Source of the DNA: Mucilaginibacter psychrotolerans
GTDB lineage: Bacteria; Bacteroidota; Bacteroidia; Sphingobacteriales; Sphingobacteriaceae
DNA: 64,000 nucleotides
NCBI RefSeq assembly: GCF_004519315.1
Contig: NZ_SOZE01000002.1
Span: forward strand, 310,001 to 374,000
Direction: 5' to 3'
Made by a program: the position numbers and the translations under genes. Each line of letters starts with the position of its first letter. Positions within the stretch are counted from its first letter, which is position 1. Of the stretch, positions 16,171 to 25,971 are shown one piece after another. The notes beneath the pieces are model-generated. The model had not been told where the DNA came from. It was given only the letters and a program-made list of their open reading frames with translations, and ran no database searches.

Positions 16171-17184
16171 TTATAAAACTAAGGATAATTGTACAGTGTA
16201 GGTGTCTGCTTCGTCGCGTATTTCTAAATTATATTTACCGGGATACAGCAAATCCAGCCGTCGCCTTACGTTGATGAGGCCTATGCCGCCCGAGGCGTCG
16301 CGGTTATGCGAGTGCTTTTTGTTCTGCACAAAAAAGTACAGGTGGCCGTCGCTCAGGTTTATCTTCAATACAATGGGCGATGCCGGGTCGTTGGCTACCC
16401 CATGCTTAAAGGCATTCTCTATAAAAGAGATGAGCAGCAGCGGCACGATATGTTGATTGGTAACCTCGCCATGCACTTCGTAATTGATAAAGGCCTTGTT
16501 GCCAAAACGTATTTTCTGCAGGTCGATATAATTTTGCAGGTATTGCAACTCTTTGCTCAATTCAACCTTATTGTCGTTGCATTCGTAAAGCATGTACCGC
16601 ATTATTTCTGATAGCTTGAGGATGGCCTCGGGCGTAGTATCAGATTTTTGGTAGGCCAGCGAATAAATGCTGTTGAGCGAATTGAACAGAAAATGCGGAT
16701 TTATCTGCGATTTAAGGAAGGATAGCTCGGCGCTTAGGCGTTGGTTTTCCAGGTCGCGCTGTATGCGTTCGTTCAGGAACCAATCTACCGAAAAGCGGAG
16801 CACCGTGCTTAAGAAGACGAAAATAACGCTGGTAAAAACGGTACTGCCAAAGTATCGCCAAAAGCTAAGGATATGCCCCTTCTCCCGCATTAATATAAGC
16901 TCTTTAAACATGAGCGCTATGCCATATTTACCCAACCCAAACAGTATTATGGTCAAAATAATAGCACCGGCATAAAGCTTATACTTCTTGGTATCTAAAT
17001 ACCGCGGTATAAAAACAAGGAAGTTGATATAAAACAAACCGATGTTGATACCGCCGAATCCTACAAATATCACAAGCAGGTCTTTCAGCGTCATTTTGCT
17101 GCTGCCATAGGCCAAATACACAAAAAACGAAATCATGCTCAGCCAAAAAAATACGTGCCAGAATATTTGCCAGCTCTTTTTCAT
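16171..17184 (-). CDS. LytS/YehU-type sensor histidine kinase
   Basis: About 337 residues starting at the ATG at 17184 (MKKSWQIFWHVFFWLS); an upstream in-frame TTG at 17232 would add a polar extension and is less likely. Four membrane helices fill about residues 8-150. The kinase core begins with the His_kinase signature LKSQINPHFLFNSLNSIYSL, whose His after NP is the phosphorylation site. An HATPase region follows (LLLISFIENAFKHGV as N-box, GGIGLINVRRRLDLLYPGKY as G-box). No periplasmic ligand domain exists, so the signal is probably sensed in the membrane. It is cotranscribed with the LytTR regulator. Confidence 0.92.
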   Translation of the reverse strand: MKKSWQIFWHVFFWLSMISFFVYLAYGSSKMTLKDLLVIFVGFGGINIGLFYINFLVFIPRYLDTKKYKLYAGAIILTIILFGLGKYGIALMFKELILMREKGHILSFWRYFGSTVFTSVIFVFLSTVLRFSVDWFLNERIQRDLENQRLSAELSFLKSQINPHFLFNSLNSIYSLAYQKSDTTPEAILKLSEIMRYMLYECNDNKVELSKELQYLQNYIDLQKIRFGNKAFINYEVHGEVTNQHIVPLLLISFIENAFKHGVANDPASPIVLKINLSDGHLYFFVQNKKHSHNRDASGGIGLINVRRRLDLLYPGKYNLEIRDEADTYTVQLSLVL

Positions 17185-17408
17185 GTAATATAAACGGTTT
17201 CTACCGTGCCTAAAGTAGCATTTTGATGCCAAAAACGTCCTCGTATTACAGCCTCCCGGCTATTTTTTCGACGAACAGGCGTTTATGACCGATGAACGGG
17301 CCAATGGCCGTAAAAAGGCGTTCATCTACAATTCCGGCCTGTTGGTCTAATTGATTTTAGCGGGCCCATTGTTTAGTATTCCTTTGTACTATCAAAACAA
17401 TCACAACA

Positions 17409-17621
17409 ATGAAAAAGCTAGTTTCAAATTCAAACCCCTTCATCTTATTATTGGCACCAGTGCTTTTTGCCATAGTAATGGGGGTGAGCTACCAGTTTGA
17501 ACAAAAAACGCAAGAATTTACAGCCGCACACGCATCTGCTGCACAAGCCAAATCGCTTTTTGTAAAAGGCGTTAGCTTAGTAAAAACAGTTGTATCTGTA
17601 AGCAAAGAGAACGTATGGTAA
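17409..17621 (+). CDS. small single-pass membrane protein encoded ahead of an ABC transporter
   Basis: 70 residues: a short basic N-terminus, one hydrophobic helix at about 10-27 (PFILLLAPVLFAIVMGVSYQ), and a polar helical tail rich in Ala, Val and Lys. Its stop codon overlaps the ATP-binding protein's start by 7 bp, so translation is likely coupled. It has no recognisable family. It may be an accessory subunit of the transporter or a small product recognised by it, but the sequence does not decide this. Confidence 0.65.
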   Translation: MKKLVSNSNPFILLLAPVLFAIVMGVSYQFEQKTQEFTAAHASAAQAKSLFVKGVSLVKTVVSVSKENVW

Positions 17622-18514
17622 TTCGTACCGAGGGGTTATCGTACAGCTTTGGCAGCCAGCAGGTTGTTAAATCACTATCATTACAAGTTCCGGAAGGAAG
17701 TATATACGGGTTTTTAGGCCCAAACGGTGCCGGTAAAACCACCACCATTAAAATGCTGCTTAATCTGTTAAAAACGGATGAAGGCAGCATTTTTGTTTTC
17801 GAGAAAGAGCTGCAAACCAATCGAATAGCCATATTATCGGAAATTGGCTCGCTGATAGAGCAGCCCGCCATATACGCACACATGAGCGGTCGTGAAAACC
17901 TGCTGAACCGCGCTATGTTGCTGGGCGTTGACGATGCCCGGGTAGATGAGATGCTGGCCTTGGTAAAGCTAAGTAACGCCGCCGGCAAAAAAGCAGGGCA
18001 GTATTCGCTGGGGATGAAACAGCGCCTGGGTATTGCACTGGCTTTATTAAGCAACCCTAAGCTATTGATATTGGATGAGCCTACCAACGGCCTCGACCCG
18101 AACGGTATCATCGAAATACGCGAATTGCTGGTACGCCTAACACGCGATCACAAAAAAACGGTATTCATCAGCAGCCACTTGTTGGGCGAGATAGAGAAGA
18201 TGGCCACCCACGTAGGTATCATCAACAATGGCGAATTGCTTTTCCAGGGAGATATCAAGGACCTGGAGGCCATAAGCCAGCCCATGATATACATTGAAAC
18301 TGATAACGTGGTGGATGCAGCAAACCTGCTTCAGCGCAACCGTTACGAGGTAGCCAACGTGAACAACGATAGTCTTACCGTACCCTATATATCTAAACAG
18401 CAAATGGGCACCGTAAACGGGTTGCTCAACCAAAATGGCATAACGGTTTTCGCCATTAACAAACAACATAAAGACCTGGAGAACCTGTTCCTGTCTATAA
18501 CCAAAAGCAATTAA
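17615..18514 (+). CDS. ABC transporter ATP-binding protein of the BcrA/LanF (peptide self-immunity) type
   Basis: 299 residues. Walker A is GPNGAGKTTT (about 38-47), the signature is YSLGMKQRLGIALAL, Walker B is LLILDEPTNGLDPNG, and the switch His occurs in TVFISSHLLGEIEKM. The region IGSLIEQPAIYAHMSGRENL is typical of the bacitracin/lantibiotic-resistance branch (BcrA, LanF). A C-terminal extension of 80 residues follows, as in that branch. It is translated with the upstream small membrane protein and, 11 bp downstream, the permease. It may export or repel antimicrobial peptides; the ligand is inferred, not shown. Confidence 0.88.
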   Translation: MVIRTEGLSYSFGSQQVVKSLSLQVPEGSIYGFLGPNGAGKTTTIKMLLNLLKTDEGSIFVFEKELQTNRIAILSEIGSLIEQPAIYAHMSGRENLLNRAMLLGVDDARVDEMLALVKLSNAAGKKAGQYSLGMKQRLGIALALLSNPKLLILDEPTNGLDPNGIIEIRELLVRLTRDHKKTVFISSHLLGEIEKMATHVGIINNGELLFQGDIKDLEAISQPMIYIETDNVVDAANLLQRNRYEVANVNNDSLTVPYISKQQMGTVNGLLNQNGITVFAINKQHKDLENLFLSITKSN

Positions 18515-18525
18515 CCAGAAAAGAC

Positions 18526-19323
18526 ATGAAAGGATTTATACTATCGTTCCGGTCGGAGTTTTATAAGAGCCGTAAAACAGCCGGTTTCTGGGGAGCCATC
18601 ATACTGCCGTTTTTGATAAGTCTGCTGGCGTTATCTATCTTCTACTTCAAGAGCGAGAAATTCGTAGCCATGTCTGGCATGTTGCTTTGGCTGCAATTTG
18701 CGCTGGTAAGCCTGGGTGTAATGGGCACCTTGTTGTTGCCTATATACACGATATTTATAGCTTATTCTGTAAACAATGTAGAGCATAAGGCAGATACCTG
18801 GAAAACTCTGTTCAGTCTGCCTATTTCGCGCTGGTCGGTTTATGGGGCCAAGTTTGCTTATGCGGTGTTCCTTGTTTTGCTATGCTTGTCATTGTTCGTA
18901 CTGTTCACCATCGGCTTCGGCAACTTGTTAAGCCTGCTGAAACCCGAACTTAAATTCAACACTTACCACCTCGAGTGGGTGCTTACGCAGGTGTACTTCA
19001 AGCTATTCCTTTCATCGCTGGGCATTCTTTCCATCCAGTTTCTGATGAGTTTGCTTTGGAGCGATTTCCTGAAACCGATGGGGATAGGCTTCATACTTAC
19101 TATTGTTGGTATTACAGCAGCTTCGAAGGGCTGGGAGTATGCTTACACGCTGCCCTACGCGCACCCTATGGTGGCTTTAAGCAGTATGTTCAAAAACAAA
19201 AGGGGACCTGCCCAGGATATTGCAATAGATGTATTTACCAAAGATGTTTTTGTGGCGGTGGCCGTATCGGTAGTGGTTTTTATAGCCGGGTATTTCATTG
19301 TACAGCGCAAAAGCGTGAAATAG
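18526..19323 (+). CDS. ABC-2-type permease (lantibiotic-immunity LanE/G-like)
   Basis: 265 residues with about six hydrophobic segments. It begins FILSFRSEFYKSRKTAGFWG, and YSVNNVEHKADTWKTLFSLP in the first loop is characteristic of small ABC-2 permeases of the lantibiotic-protection and BcrB kind. It is paired with the ATPase gene 11 bp upstream. Only one permease gene is present, so it would work as a homodimer. It is followed by a strong terminator at 19483-19507. Confidence 0.85.
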   Translation: MKGFILSFRSEFYKSRKTAGFWGAIILPFLISLLALSIFYFKSEKFVAMSGMLLWLQFALVSLGVMGTLLLPIYTIFIAYSVNNVEHKADTWKTLFSLPISRWSVYGAKFAYAVFLVLLCLSLFVLFTIGFGNLLSLLKPELKFNTYHLEWVLTQVYFKLFLSSLGILSIQFLMSLLWSDFLKPMGIGFILTIVGITAASKGWEYAYTLPYAHPMVALSSMFKNKRGPAQDIAIDVFTKDVFVAVAVSVVVFIAGYFIVQRKSVK

Positions 19324-19482
19324 GGAGCCTCATCCCAACCCTTCTCCAAGGGAGAGGGGCTAAAAAGCATCTATTGAAAGTCCTCCCTTTGAAGAGGATT
19401 ATTTCATGAGGGCTTCGCCGTTTAGGTGAGGCTAAAGCGATGCGTGAAATAGGGAACTCACATATCAATTCAAAATATTTAG

Positions 19483-19507
19483 GGCGCGAATTATCGCGCC
19501 TTTTTTT
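19483..19507 (+). terminator. rho-independent terminator after the ABC transporter operon
   Basis: A perfect 7-bp GC-rich stem (GGCGCGA, loop ATTA, TCGCGCC) is followed by seven T. It lies 160 bp past the permease stop codon; the space between holds a GGGAGAGGGG-type intergenic repeat. Confidence 0.88.
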
Positions 19508-19558
19508 GTTGGCTATTTTTCTACCTTTAATAAACCTGTTATTATCCTATCCGCAACC

Positions 19559-21930
19559 ATGAAACGTATCTATACCGCCTTTCTGGCACTGGCAAGTACT
19601 GCACTTTACTTAGCTGCCTCTGCCCAAAACATCAACCCTTCGCTGTTATCCAGGCAATGGAAAGCCTCGTGGATAACCGTGCCCAACCAGCCCGTACAGG
19701 GCTATGGCGTTTACTATTTCAGCAAGTCTGTGGATTTACCCACCAAGCCGGCGAAGTTCGTGGTACATGTATCGGCAGATAACCGGTATAAACTATACGT
19801 AAATCATACGCTGGTATCCCTTGGACCAGCACGTGGCGATACCTATTACTGGAACTACGAAACTGTAGATATTGCCCCGTATTTAACCGGTGGCAAAAAC
19901 AACATTGCCGCTGAGGTTTGGAACGACGGTGAATACCGCCCCGAGGCGCAGATATCGCAACAAACCGCCTTTATCTTACAAGGCGATACCGGTATAGAAG
20001 AAGTTTTGAATACCGATAACAGCTGGAAATGTATCCGCAACGACGCTTATAAACCGGTGTTAGGCGTGGGCTACAGCACTTATTACGTTGCCGGTCCCGG
20101 CGAATTGCTGGATATGCACAAAACCATCAACAACTGGCAGGATAATGATAAAGGCTGGCTCAACGCCCAAAAGATAGATAGGGGTAATCCTAAGGGCTTC
20201 ACCAACGCTTTTGGCTGGATGCTGGTGCCATCATCTTTGCCGCAAATGGAATTGAAACAGCAACGTTTGGCGGCGGTGCGCAAGGCAAGCGGTGTCACCG
20301 TACCCACAACTTTCCTCTCAGGGAACGCGCCCCTCACCATCCCGGCCAATACCAAAGCTTCGTTACTGCTCGACCAGTCGTTCCTCACCAACGCATACCT
20401 GAACTTAAATTTCAGCGGTGGCGATAATGCTGGAATATCACTCACCTATTGCGAATCGCCCATGAAAAACGTGGGCAATACCTATCAAATCGTAAAACCT
20501 AACCGCAACGATGTAGATGGCTACAAATTCGTTGGCAGGAAGATAGTATAATTTCCGATGGCTCAGGCAAGCAAAGCTTCACTACGCTGGCCTTCCGCAC
20601 CTATCGCTACATTTTGGTGAATATTTTCACCAAAGATGAGCCGCTAACCATTAACGATATCTACGGTACTTTTACCGGCTATCCCTTTAAATTCAAAGCT
20701 AAATTAAATGTCGGCAACCCCGAGTTGCAGCAGATGCTGGATATCGGTTTCCGCACGGCTCGCTCCTGCGCCATGGAAACTTACTTCGATTGCCCCTATT
20801 ACGAGCAACTGCAATACATAGGCGACGGCCGTATACAGGCGCTTGTTTCCTATTTCAACACGGGCGATGACCGCCTGGCCCGCAACGCCCTCAACCAAAT
20901 GGACCACTCGCGCCTGGCTGAAGGGATTACGCTGAGCAGGCATCCATCATTCAGTCCGCAAATTATCTCCACTTTTTCGCTCTGGTACATCAGCATGCTG
21001 CACGATTATTGGATGTACCGCAACGACGAAGCCTTCGTAAAAGAAAAACTCGACGGCACGCGGCAGGTGCTGGCCTTCTTCGCCCGGTACCAACAGGCAG
21101 ACGGCTCGCTCAAAAACCCGCCCTATTGGCGCTTTGTAGATTGGGTAGGCACCAAAGGCTGGGATTTTGGCCAGCCGCCAAAAGACGCCAACGGTAACTC
21201 GGCCATGCTGGATATGCAATTGCTATGGACCTACCAGCAAGCCGCCGAAATGGAGGCAAAAATGGGCATGCCGGTGTACGCCCAACAATACCGCGCCGCC
21301 GCCGCGAAATTAAAGGCAACCATCCAACGCAAATATTGGGATGCAGCCAAAGGTTTCTACGCCGATGCCGGCGATAAGCTCACTTATTCGCAGCATACCA
21401 ACGCACTGGCCATCCTGAGCGGCGCGGCAGGAGCAAATACCGCACCCCTCGCCAAAAAAATAGCCGCCGACAGCAACCTTGTAAAATGCACTATCTACTT
21501 TAAATATTATCTGCACCAGGCATTGGTAAAAGGCGGGTTGGGGAACGATTATTTGAGTTGGCTGGATGTTTGGCGCGACAACATCAAAATGGGTCTGACC
21601 ACCTGGGCCGAAATATCCGACCTGGAGCATAACCGCAGCGATTGCCACGCCTGGGGAGCCAGCCCTAATATCGAGTTCTTCCGCACGGTGCTGGGGATAG
21701 ACAGCGATGCGCCGGGGTTTAGCAGAATAAGGATAGAACCGCACTTGGGCAAGATGACAAGTGCCAGCGGCGAGATACCTCACCCCAATGGTGTGGTGGC
21801 TGTAAACTACGCCAAAACCGGCAGTAGATGGGCCATTTCGATAAATTTACCCATGGGTACTGATGGTGTTTTGGTATGGTTGGGCAAAAGCTATCCGTTA
21901 AAGGGCGGCAAGAATAGTTTGAGTATTTAA
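19559..21930 (+). pseudogene. secreted family 78 alpha-L-rhamnosidase-like glycosidase, split by a frameshift
   Basis: The first part (19559-20551, 330 residues) has a signal peptide and the N-terminal beta domains (WKASWITVPN, VHVSADNRYKLYVNHTLV). The second (open from before 20614 to 21930) carries the (alpha/alpha)6 catalytic domain with METYFDCPYYEQLQYIGD and the C-terminal beta domain (FSRIRIEPHLG). The first frame stops right after YKFVGRKIV, while a different frame continues through DSIISDGSGKQSFTTLAFR into the second part. A single missing base near 20537-20541 (for example GG for GGG) explains the break. Rhamnosidases release alpha-L-rhamnose from plant or microbial glycans. The rest is well conserved, so this is a recent mutation or a sequencing error. 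Confidence 0.82.
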
Positions 21931-22017
21931 TACCCCCGATTATGGCATTTTTGCGGTATTTGTGTTTTAATTTTACGCCAAAGAACACAGATTTAATTTG
22001 TTTACCCGGCATTATAG

Positions 22018-23115
22018 GTGGAAGAAAAGCAAGGACAGCCCCGGCGTAAGATTATCCATATAGATATGGATGCTTTTTACGCATCCGTAGAGCAGCGCGA
22101 CAATCCGGAATATTGCGGAAAGCCCCTTGTGGTGGGCGGCGCACCCGATGCAAGGGGAGTAGTGGCCACGGCAAGTTACGAGGCGCGCAAATTCGGCGTG
22201 CGCTCGGCCATGTCCAGCCGGAGGGCATTGCAACTTTGCCCGCATGCCATCTTTGTAAGGCCACGATTTGCGGCGTACAAAGAGGTATCGCAGCATATCC
22301 GCGAGATATTTGGCCGGTACACCGATCTGATAGAGCCCCTTTCCCTGGATGAAGCCTACCTGGATGTTACCGAAGATAAATTAGGCATAGGCTCGGCCAT
22401 CGATATTGCCAAAGCCATCAAACAAGCCATAAAAGATGAGCTTGACCTCACAGCGTCGGCAGGCGTATCGGTGAATAAATTTGTAGCCAAAATAGCCTCT
22501 GATATGGAAAAGCCGGATGGGCTCACATTCATAGGCCCGTCGTCGCTGGCATCGTTCATAGAAAAGCTTCCGGTAGAGAAATTTTGGGGCGTAGGCAAAG
22601 TAACGGCCGATAAGATGAAAAAGCTGGGCTTGTTTACAGGTGCCGATCTCAAGCAGCTCTCGCTGGAACAAATAACCCGCCACTTTGGCAAGGCGGGGGC
22701 CTTTTATTATAATATAGTAAGAGGCATTGATGAGCGCGAAGTGCAACCGCATCGCGAAACCAAATCGGTAGGTGCAGAAGATACTTTCCCCTACGACCTG
22801 AGCTCTTTAGAGGAAATGGAGGCTGAGCTTGATAAGATAGCCCTGCTGGTGCATCAGCGGCTTGTAAAGCACCAACTGAAAGGCCGCACCATAACCCTGA
22901 AAGTAAAATACAGCGATTTCAGGCAGATAACGCGCAGCCAATCATACCCAGATGGGCTGGATGATTTGCAAACTATCGCTGCCACTGCCAAAAGCCTGCT
23001 GCGCGCCACAGATGTGGAAGAAAGTCCCGTTCGGCTGCTAGGCATAACCGTTTCTAACTTTACCACCCCGGAAATAAGAGAGAAGGGGCCCTCTGGCCAG
23101 CTTGAATTATTTTAA
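22018..23115 (+). CDS. dinB: DNA polymerase IV (Y-family translesion polymerase)
   Basis: 365 residues from a GTG at 22018; an in-frame TAG directly precedes it. The catalytic motifs are IDMDAFYASVEQRDNP and SLDEAYLDVTE (metal-binding Asp/Glu), with SMSSRRALQLCPHAIFV-like finger residues between them. A helix-hairpin-helix thumb (FWGVGKVTADKMKKLGLFTG) and the little-finger domain (VGAEDTFPYDL, GRTITLKVKYSDF) follow. The length is normal and it ends GQLELF, a beta-clamp binding peptide of the QLxLF type. It performs error-prone bypass synthesis. The gene stands alone. Confidence 0.95.
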   Translation: MEEKQGQPRRKIIHIDMDAFYASVEQRDNPEYCGKPLVVGGAPDARGVVATASYEARKFGVRSAMSSRRALQLCPHAIFVRPRFAAYKEVSQHIREIFGRYTDLIEPLSLDEAYLDVTEDKLGIGSAIDIAKAIKQAIKDELDLTASAGVSVNKFVAKIASDMEKPDGLTFIGPSSLASFIEKLPVEKFWGVGKVTADKMKKLGLFTGADLKQLSLEQITRHFGKAGAFYYNIVRGIDEREVQPHRETKSVGAEDTFPYDLSSLEEMEAELDKIALLVHQRLVKHQLKGRTITLKVKYSDFRQITRSQSYPDGLDDLQTIAATAKSLLRATDVEESPVRLLGITVSNFTTPEIREKGPSGQLELF

Positions 23116-23313
23116 AGCACATTTCTGTTCCAAAATTTTTCTAACGGTTATTTTGTGATAAAACGTATAGATATAATGCGCTTTTGTCAATATATTCTAG
23201 GGTTTCCGTAGTTTATTTAGTAAAAATTGCAACCAATGATGTATTTTAAAAAGAAATAATAAAAAATCGTCATTTTTTTTGTCATTTTCATTTTAATATT
23301 CTACTTTTAGATT
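23116..23313. other. AT-rich spacer downstream of dinB
   Basis: Very AT-rich, with no terminator hairpin, ORF or repeat that I can support. Confidence 0.3.
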
Positions 23314-23658
23314 ATGCCTCTAAGAAAATATAGACATATTTTAACATTTTTCTTGCTATTTGAGGCAATTTTTCTGCTTTCACTTCCTTTTTTCGATCAA
23401 AATGAAACTCCTTCAATAAATTCAACAACTAACTACCGGGAAAATCAGGAAAAGCGGCACATCATTGCAGCTTTTTACCTTAAAAACCGTGTAAGGAGTT
23501 TCCAAGCCAACAAAATCCGTTTCCATTCGTTATCCGGCAGCGCGATTACCATTTTTAATTCGGGTTTCTCATACCTGAAAAGTGATTACCATTGGCATGA
23601 TTTAGCTATTGAGCGGCTAACCAAGCTGATGTTGTTTCCGTACCACTCTTTTTGGTAG
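23314..23658 (+). CDS. uncertain small hypothetical protein with N-terminal hydrophobic segment
   Basis: 114 codons from an ATG at 23314. Residues 8-26 (ILTFFLLFEAIFLLSLPFF) would form a signal anchor; the rest is polar and basic (YLKNRVRSFQANKIRFHS) and has no known motif. It occupies an otherwise empty 730-bp stretch between dinB and the ammonium transporter gene. Base composition is more AT-rich than neighbouring genes, and there is no homology cue. It may be a genuine small gene or chance. Confidence 0.35.
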   Translation: MPLRKYRHILTFFLLFEAIFLLSLPFFDQNETPSINSTTNYRENQEKRHIIAAFYLKNRVRSFQANKIRFHSLSGSAITIFNSGFSYLKSDYHWHDLAIERLTKLMLFPYHSFW

Positions 23659-23848
23659 GGTTGAACCTGGAGCAACAGTTTGCCACTATTCCCGATTGAA
23701 TTTTACTGATAGCCCCTTGATTTGAGGGAGTCCTTAAGAATTGCGCCGGAAATAACACTGCTATTGTTGCTTTTTGTTTTAGCATACCCAACCACCAACC
23801 AGTGGCTACCCCGACTATTTTAATTTAATCACTTATCACGACAACAAA

Positions 23849-25168
23849 ATGAAAAAAATTGTACCATTCGGCATACTCGTAATCGTAGTAATCCTGGCGT
23901 TGCTATACCCGGGTGCCCAGGTAAACCCTAAACCAGACACAGCCAAATTTGTAGGCGCCGATGTTGCCTGGATGCTAATATCAACCGCACTCGTATTATT
24001 GATGACACCGGGCCTCGCTTTCTTTTACGGCGGCATGGTTCGTAAGAAAAACGTTATCTCTACCATGCTGCAAAGCTTTGTTTGTATGGGCCTTATCACT
24101 ATCATTTGGGTGGTGTTCGGTTTCAGTATGGCCTTTGGCGATGACGTTAATGGATGGGGTATCATTGGCAATCCTAAATCGTTCTTCATGATGCAGAACA
24201 CGCTCGGCGTGGCCTGGAAAGCCTCTCCTACTATACCGGTCATATTATTTGCAATGTTCCAGTTAAAATTCGCGGTTATTACGCCTGCGTTAATTACCGG
24301 TGCATTTGCAGAGCGTATCCGATTTAACTCTTACCTCATTTTTATTACGCTGTTCATTGTAATCATTTACATCCCGCTTGCGCACGCAACCTGGCATCCT
24401 GATGGTTATTTCTTCAAAATGGGCGTCCTTGATTTCGCAGGCGGTACCGTGGTACACATGAGCGCTGGCTGGGCTGCATTAGCATCGGCATTGTATCTTA
24501 AAAAACGTAACGAAGTGCCAGAGGCCCACACGCCTGCCCGCATCAGCTACGTGATATTAGGCACCGGCTTGCTTTGGTTTGGCTGGTTCGGTTTTAACGC
24601 AGGTTCTGCATTAACGGCCGGCGAACTGGCTTCTACAGCTTTGGCAACTACAACAACTGCTTCGGCAGCGGCAGCCATGTCGTGGATATTTTTTGATATT
24701 TTGAGGGGTAAAAAACCATCGGCAATGGGCGCTTGTATAGGTGCCGTTGTGGGTTTGGTAGCTGTAACCCCTGCTGCCGGCTACATTACCGTATCAAGTT
24801 CATTGATAGTAGGTATAGTTGCCGCTGTGGTAAGTAATTTGGTAGTTATATGGCGTTCTAAAACAAACATCGATGATACTTTGGATGTTTTCCCTTGCCA
24901 TGGTGTTGGTGGCATGATGGGTATGCTTTTAACGGGTATATTTGCTACACAAAGCGTTAATAGTTTAAATACAACAGGTAATGGTTTGTTTTATGGCGAA
25001 ACCACCCTGTTTGTTAAACATCTTATTGCCTTAGTGGTTGTTTCTGCGTTTGCTTTCTTCGGGGCTCTTCTGTTATTGAAGGTAACCGATATGATAAGCA
25101 AGTTGCGTGTATCTGAAGCCGACGAACTAGCTGGTCTGGATATGAGCCAGCACGACGAAGAGCTATAA
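23849..25168 (+). CDS. amtB: ammonium transporter (Amt/MEP/Rh family)
   Basis: 439 residues with about twelve hydrophobic segments. Family signatures are LMTPGLAFFYGGMVRKKNV near residue 55, FAVITPALITGAFAERIRF, the DFAGGTVVHMSAGWAALA pore histidine region, and FPCHGVGGMMGML carrying the second pore His. AWMLISTALVLLM marks the first helix. The protein moves ammonium across the inner membrane. No glnK (PII) gene adjoins it here, although in many bacteria the two are linked. A strong terminator follows. Confidence 0.95.
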   Translation: MKKIVPFGILVIVVILALLYPGAQVNPKPDTAKFVGADVAWMLISTALVLLMTPGLAFFYGGMVRKKNVISTMLQSFVCMGLITIIWVVFGFSMAFGDDVNGWGIIGNPKSFFMMQNTLGVAWKASPTIPVILFAMFQLKFAVITPALITGAFAERIRFNSYLIFITLFIVIIYIPLAHATWHPDGYFFKMGVLDFAGGTVVHMSAGWAALASALYLKKRNEVPEAHTPARISYVILGTGLLWFGWFGFNAGSALTAGELASTALATTTTASAAAAMSWIFFDILRGKKPSAMGACIGAVVGLVAVTPAAGYITVSSSLIVGIVAAVVSNLVVIWRSKTNIDDTLDVFPCHGVGGMMGMLLTGIFATQSVNSLNTTGNGLFYGETTLFVKHLIALVVVSAFAFFGALLLLKVTDMISKLRVSEADELAGLDMSQHDEEL

Positions 25169-25192
25169 CCATACATCGAACGTGTTTATAAA

Positions 25193-25220
25193 AAGGGGGT
25201 GCTATAGCACCCCTTTTTTT
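25193..25220 (+). terminator. rho-independent terminator of the ammonium transporter gene
   Basis: GGGGTGC, loop TATA, GCACCCC (25196-25213), flanked by A's and followed by seven T. Confidence 0.9.
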
Positions 25221-25344
25221 GATTATAGCCCATGAGAATATTGGTGATTCATACATAAAGCACGCAAATATTTGCTACTTCACGAGCGCAAGATCACACA
25301 ATGTTTTTTTTGATACAGCCCGATGTGGTAAAGTATGTGGCCCC

Positions 25345-25965
25345 TTACGATTTATAATCGGCAATGCTTAGCCGGTTTTTGCAGAAGCTGTATTCGTGCT
25401 CCTGGTTGGAGCAGATGATGGTAAGTCTATTGGCGCTGTATTGCTCTATGAGGCTTAGGTACCAGTCGATGCCCTGGGTATCCAGGTTGGAGGTGGGTTC
25501 GTCCAGCATCAGCATCGGCGTATCCGAACAGAAAGCAAGGGCCAGCTTCAGCCGTTGTTTCATGCCCGATGAAAAATATTTGACGAGTTTGTTGCGGCTG
25601 CCGGCGAGGCCCAGTGTATCGGCAACGGCTTGTTTATCCAAGCCAGGTTTATAGTGTTTGAATTTGAAATGGAACTCGATGATTTCGCTCAGGCTGAATT
25701 CTTCAATCAGTTCAAGGTAGGGTGCGGCCAGGCTCAGGTATGTGAATACATCTTCTGGGTTTACGAGTTTACTTTCGTATGTATATGCCAAATCCCCCGC
25801 AGACGGCACCAGGCTGCCGTTTAAAACCTGCAGCAAGGTTGATTTTCCCGAACCGTTAGATCCCAGTATCGCGTAACTCTCCCTATCGGCAAATGTATAA
25901 TCAATCCCCTTGAATATCCATTCGCGGTTAAACCTGCGGCCTATATTTTTTAGGGAGATGGTCAT
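25345..25965 (-). CDS. stand-alone ABC transporter ATP-binding protein
   Basis: 206 residues. Walker A is LGSNGSGKSTL, the signature is YFSSGMKQRLKLALAF, and Walker B is PMLMLDEPTSNLDTQG, with Q-loop TYLSLAAPYLEL. The usual H-loop His is replaced: the equivalent segment reads LTIICSNQEHEYSFC. The protein is short and has no fused membrane domain, and no permease gene is adjacent. It precedes the lipid A genes on the same strand, across an inverted repeat. A role in transport or in a non-transport function cannot be decided. Confidence 0.85.
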   Translation of the reverse strand: MTISLKNIGRRFNREWIFKGIDYTFADRESYAILGSNGSGKSTLLQVLNGSLVPSAGDLAYTYESKLVNPEDVFTYLSLAAPYLELIEEFSLSEIIEFHFKFKHYKPGLDKQAVADTLGLAGSRNKLVKYFSSGMKQRLKLALAFCSDTPMLMLDEPTSNLDTQGIDWYLSLIEQYSANRLTIICSNQEHEYSFCKNRLSIADYKS

Positions 25966-25971
25966 TTTCTT

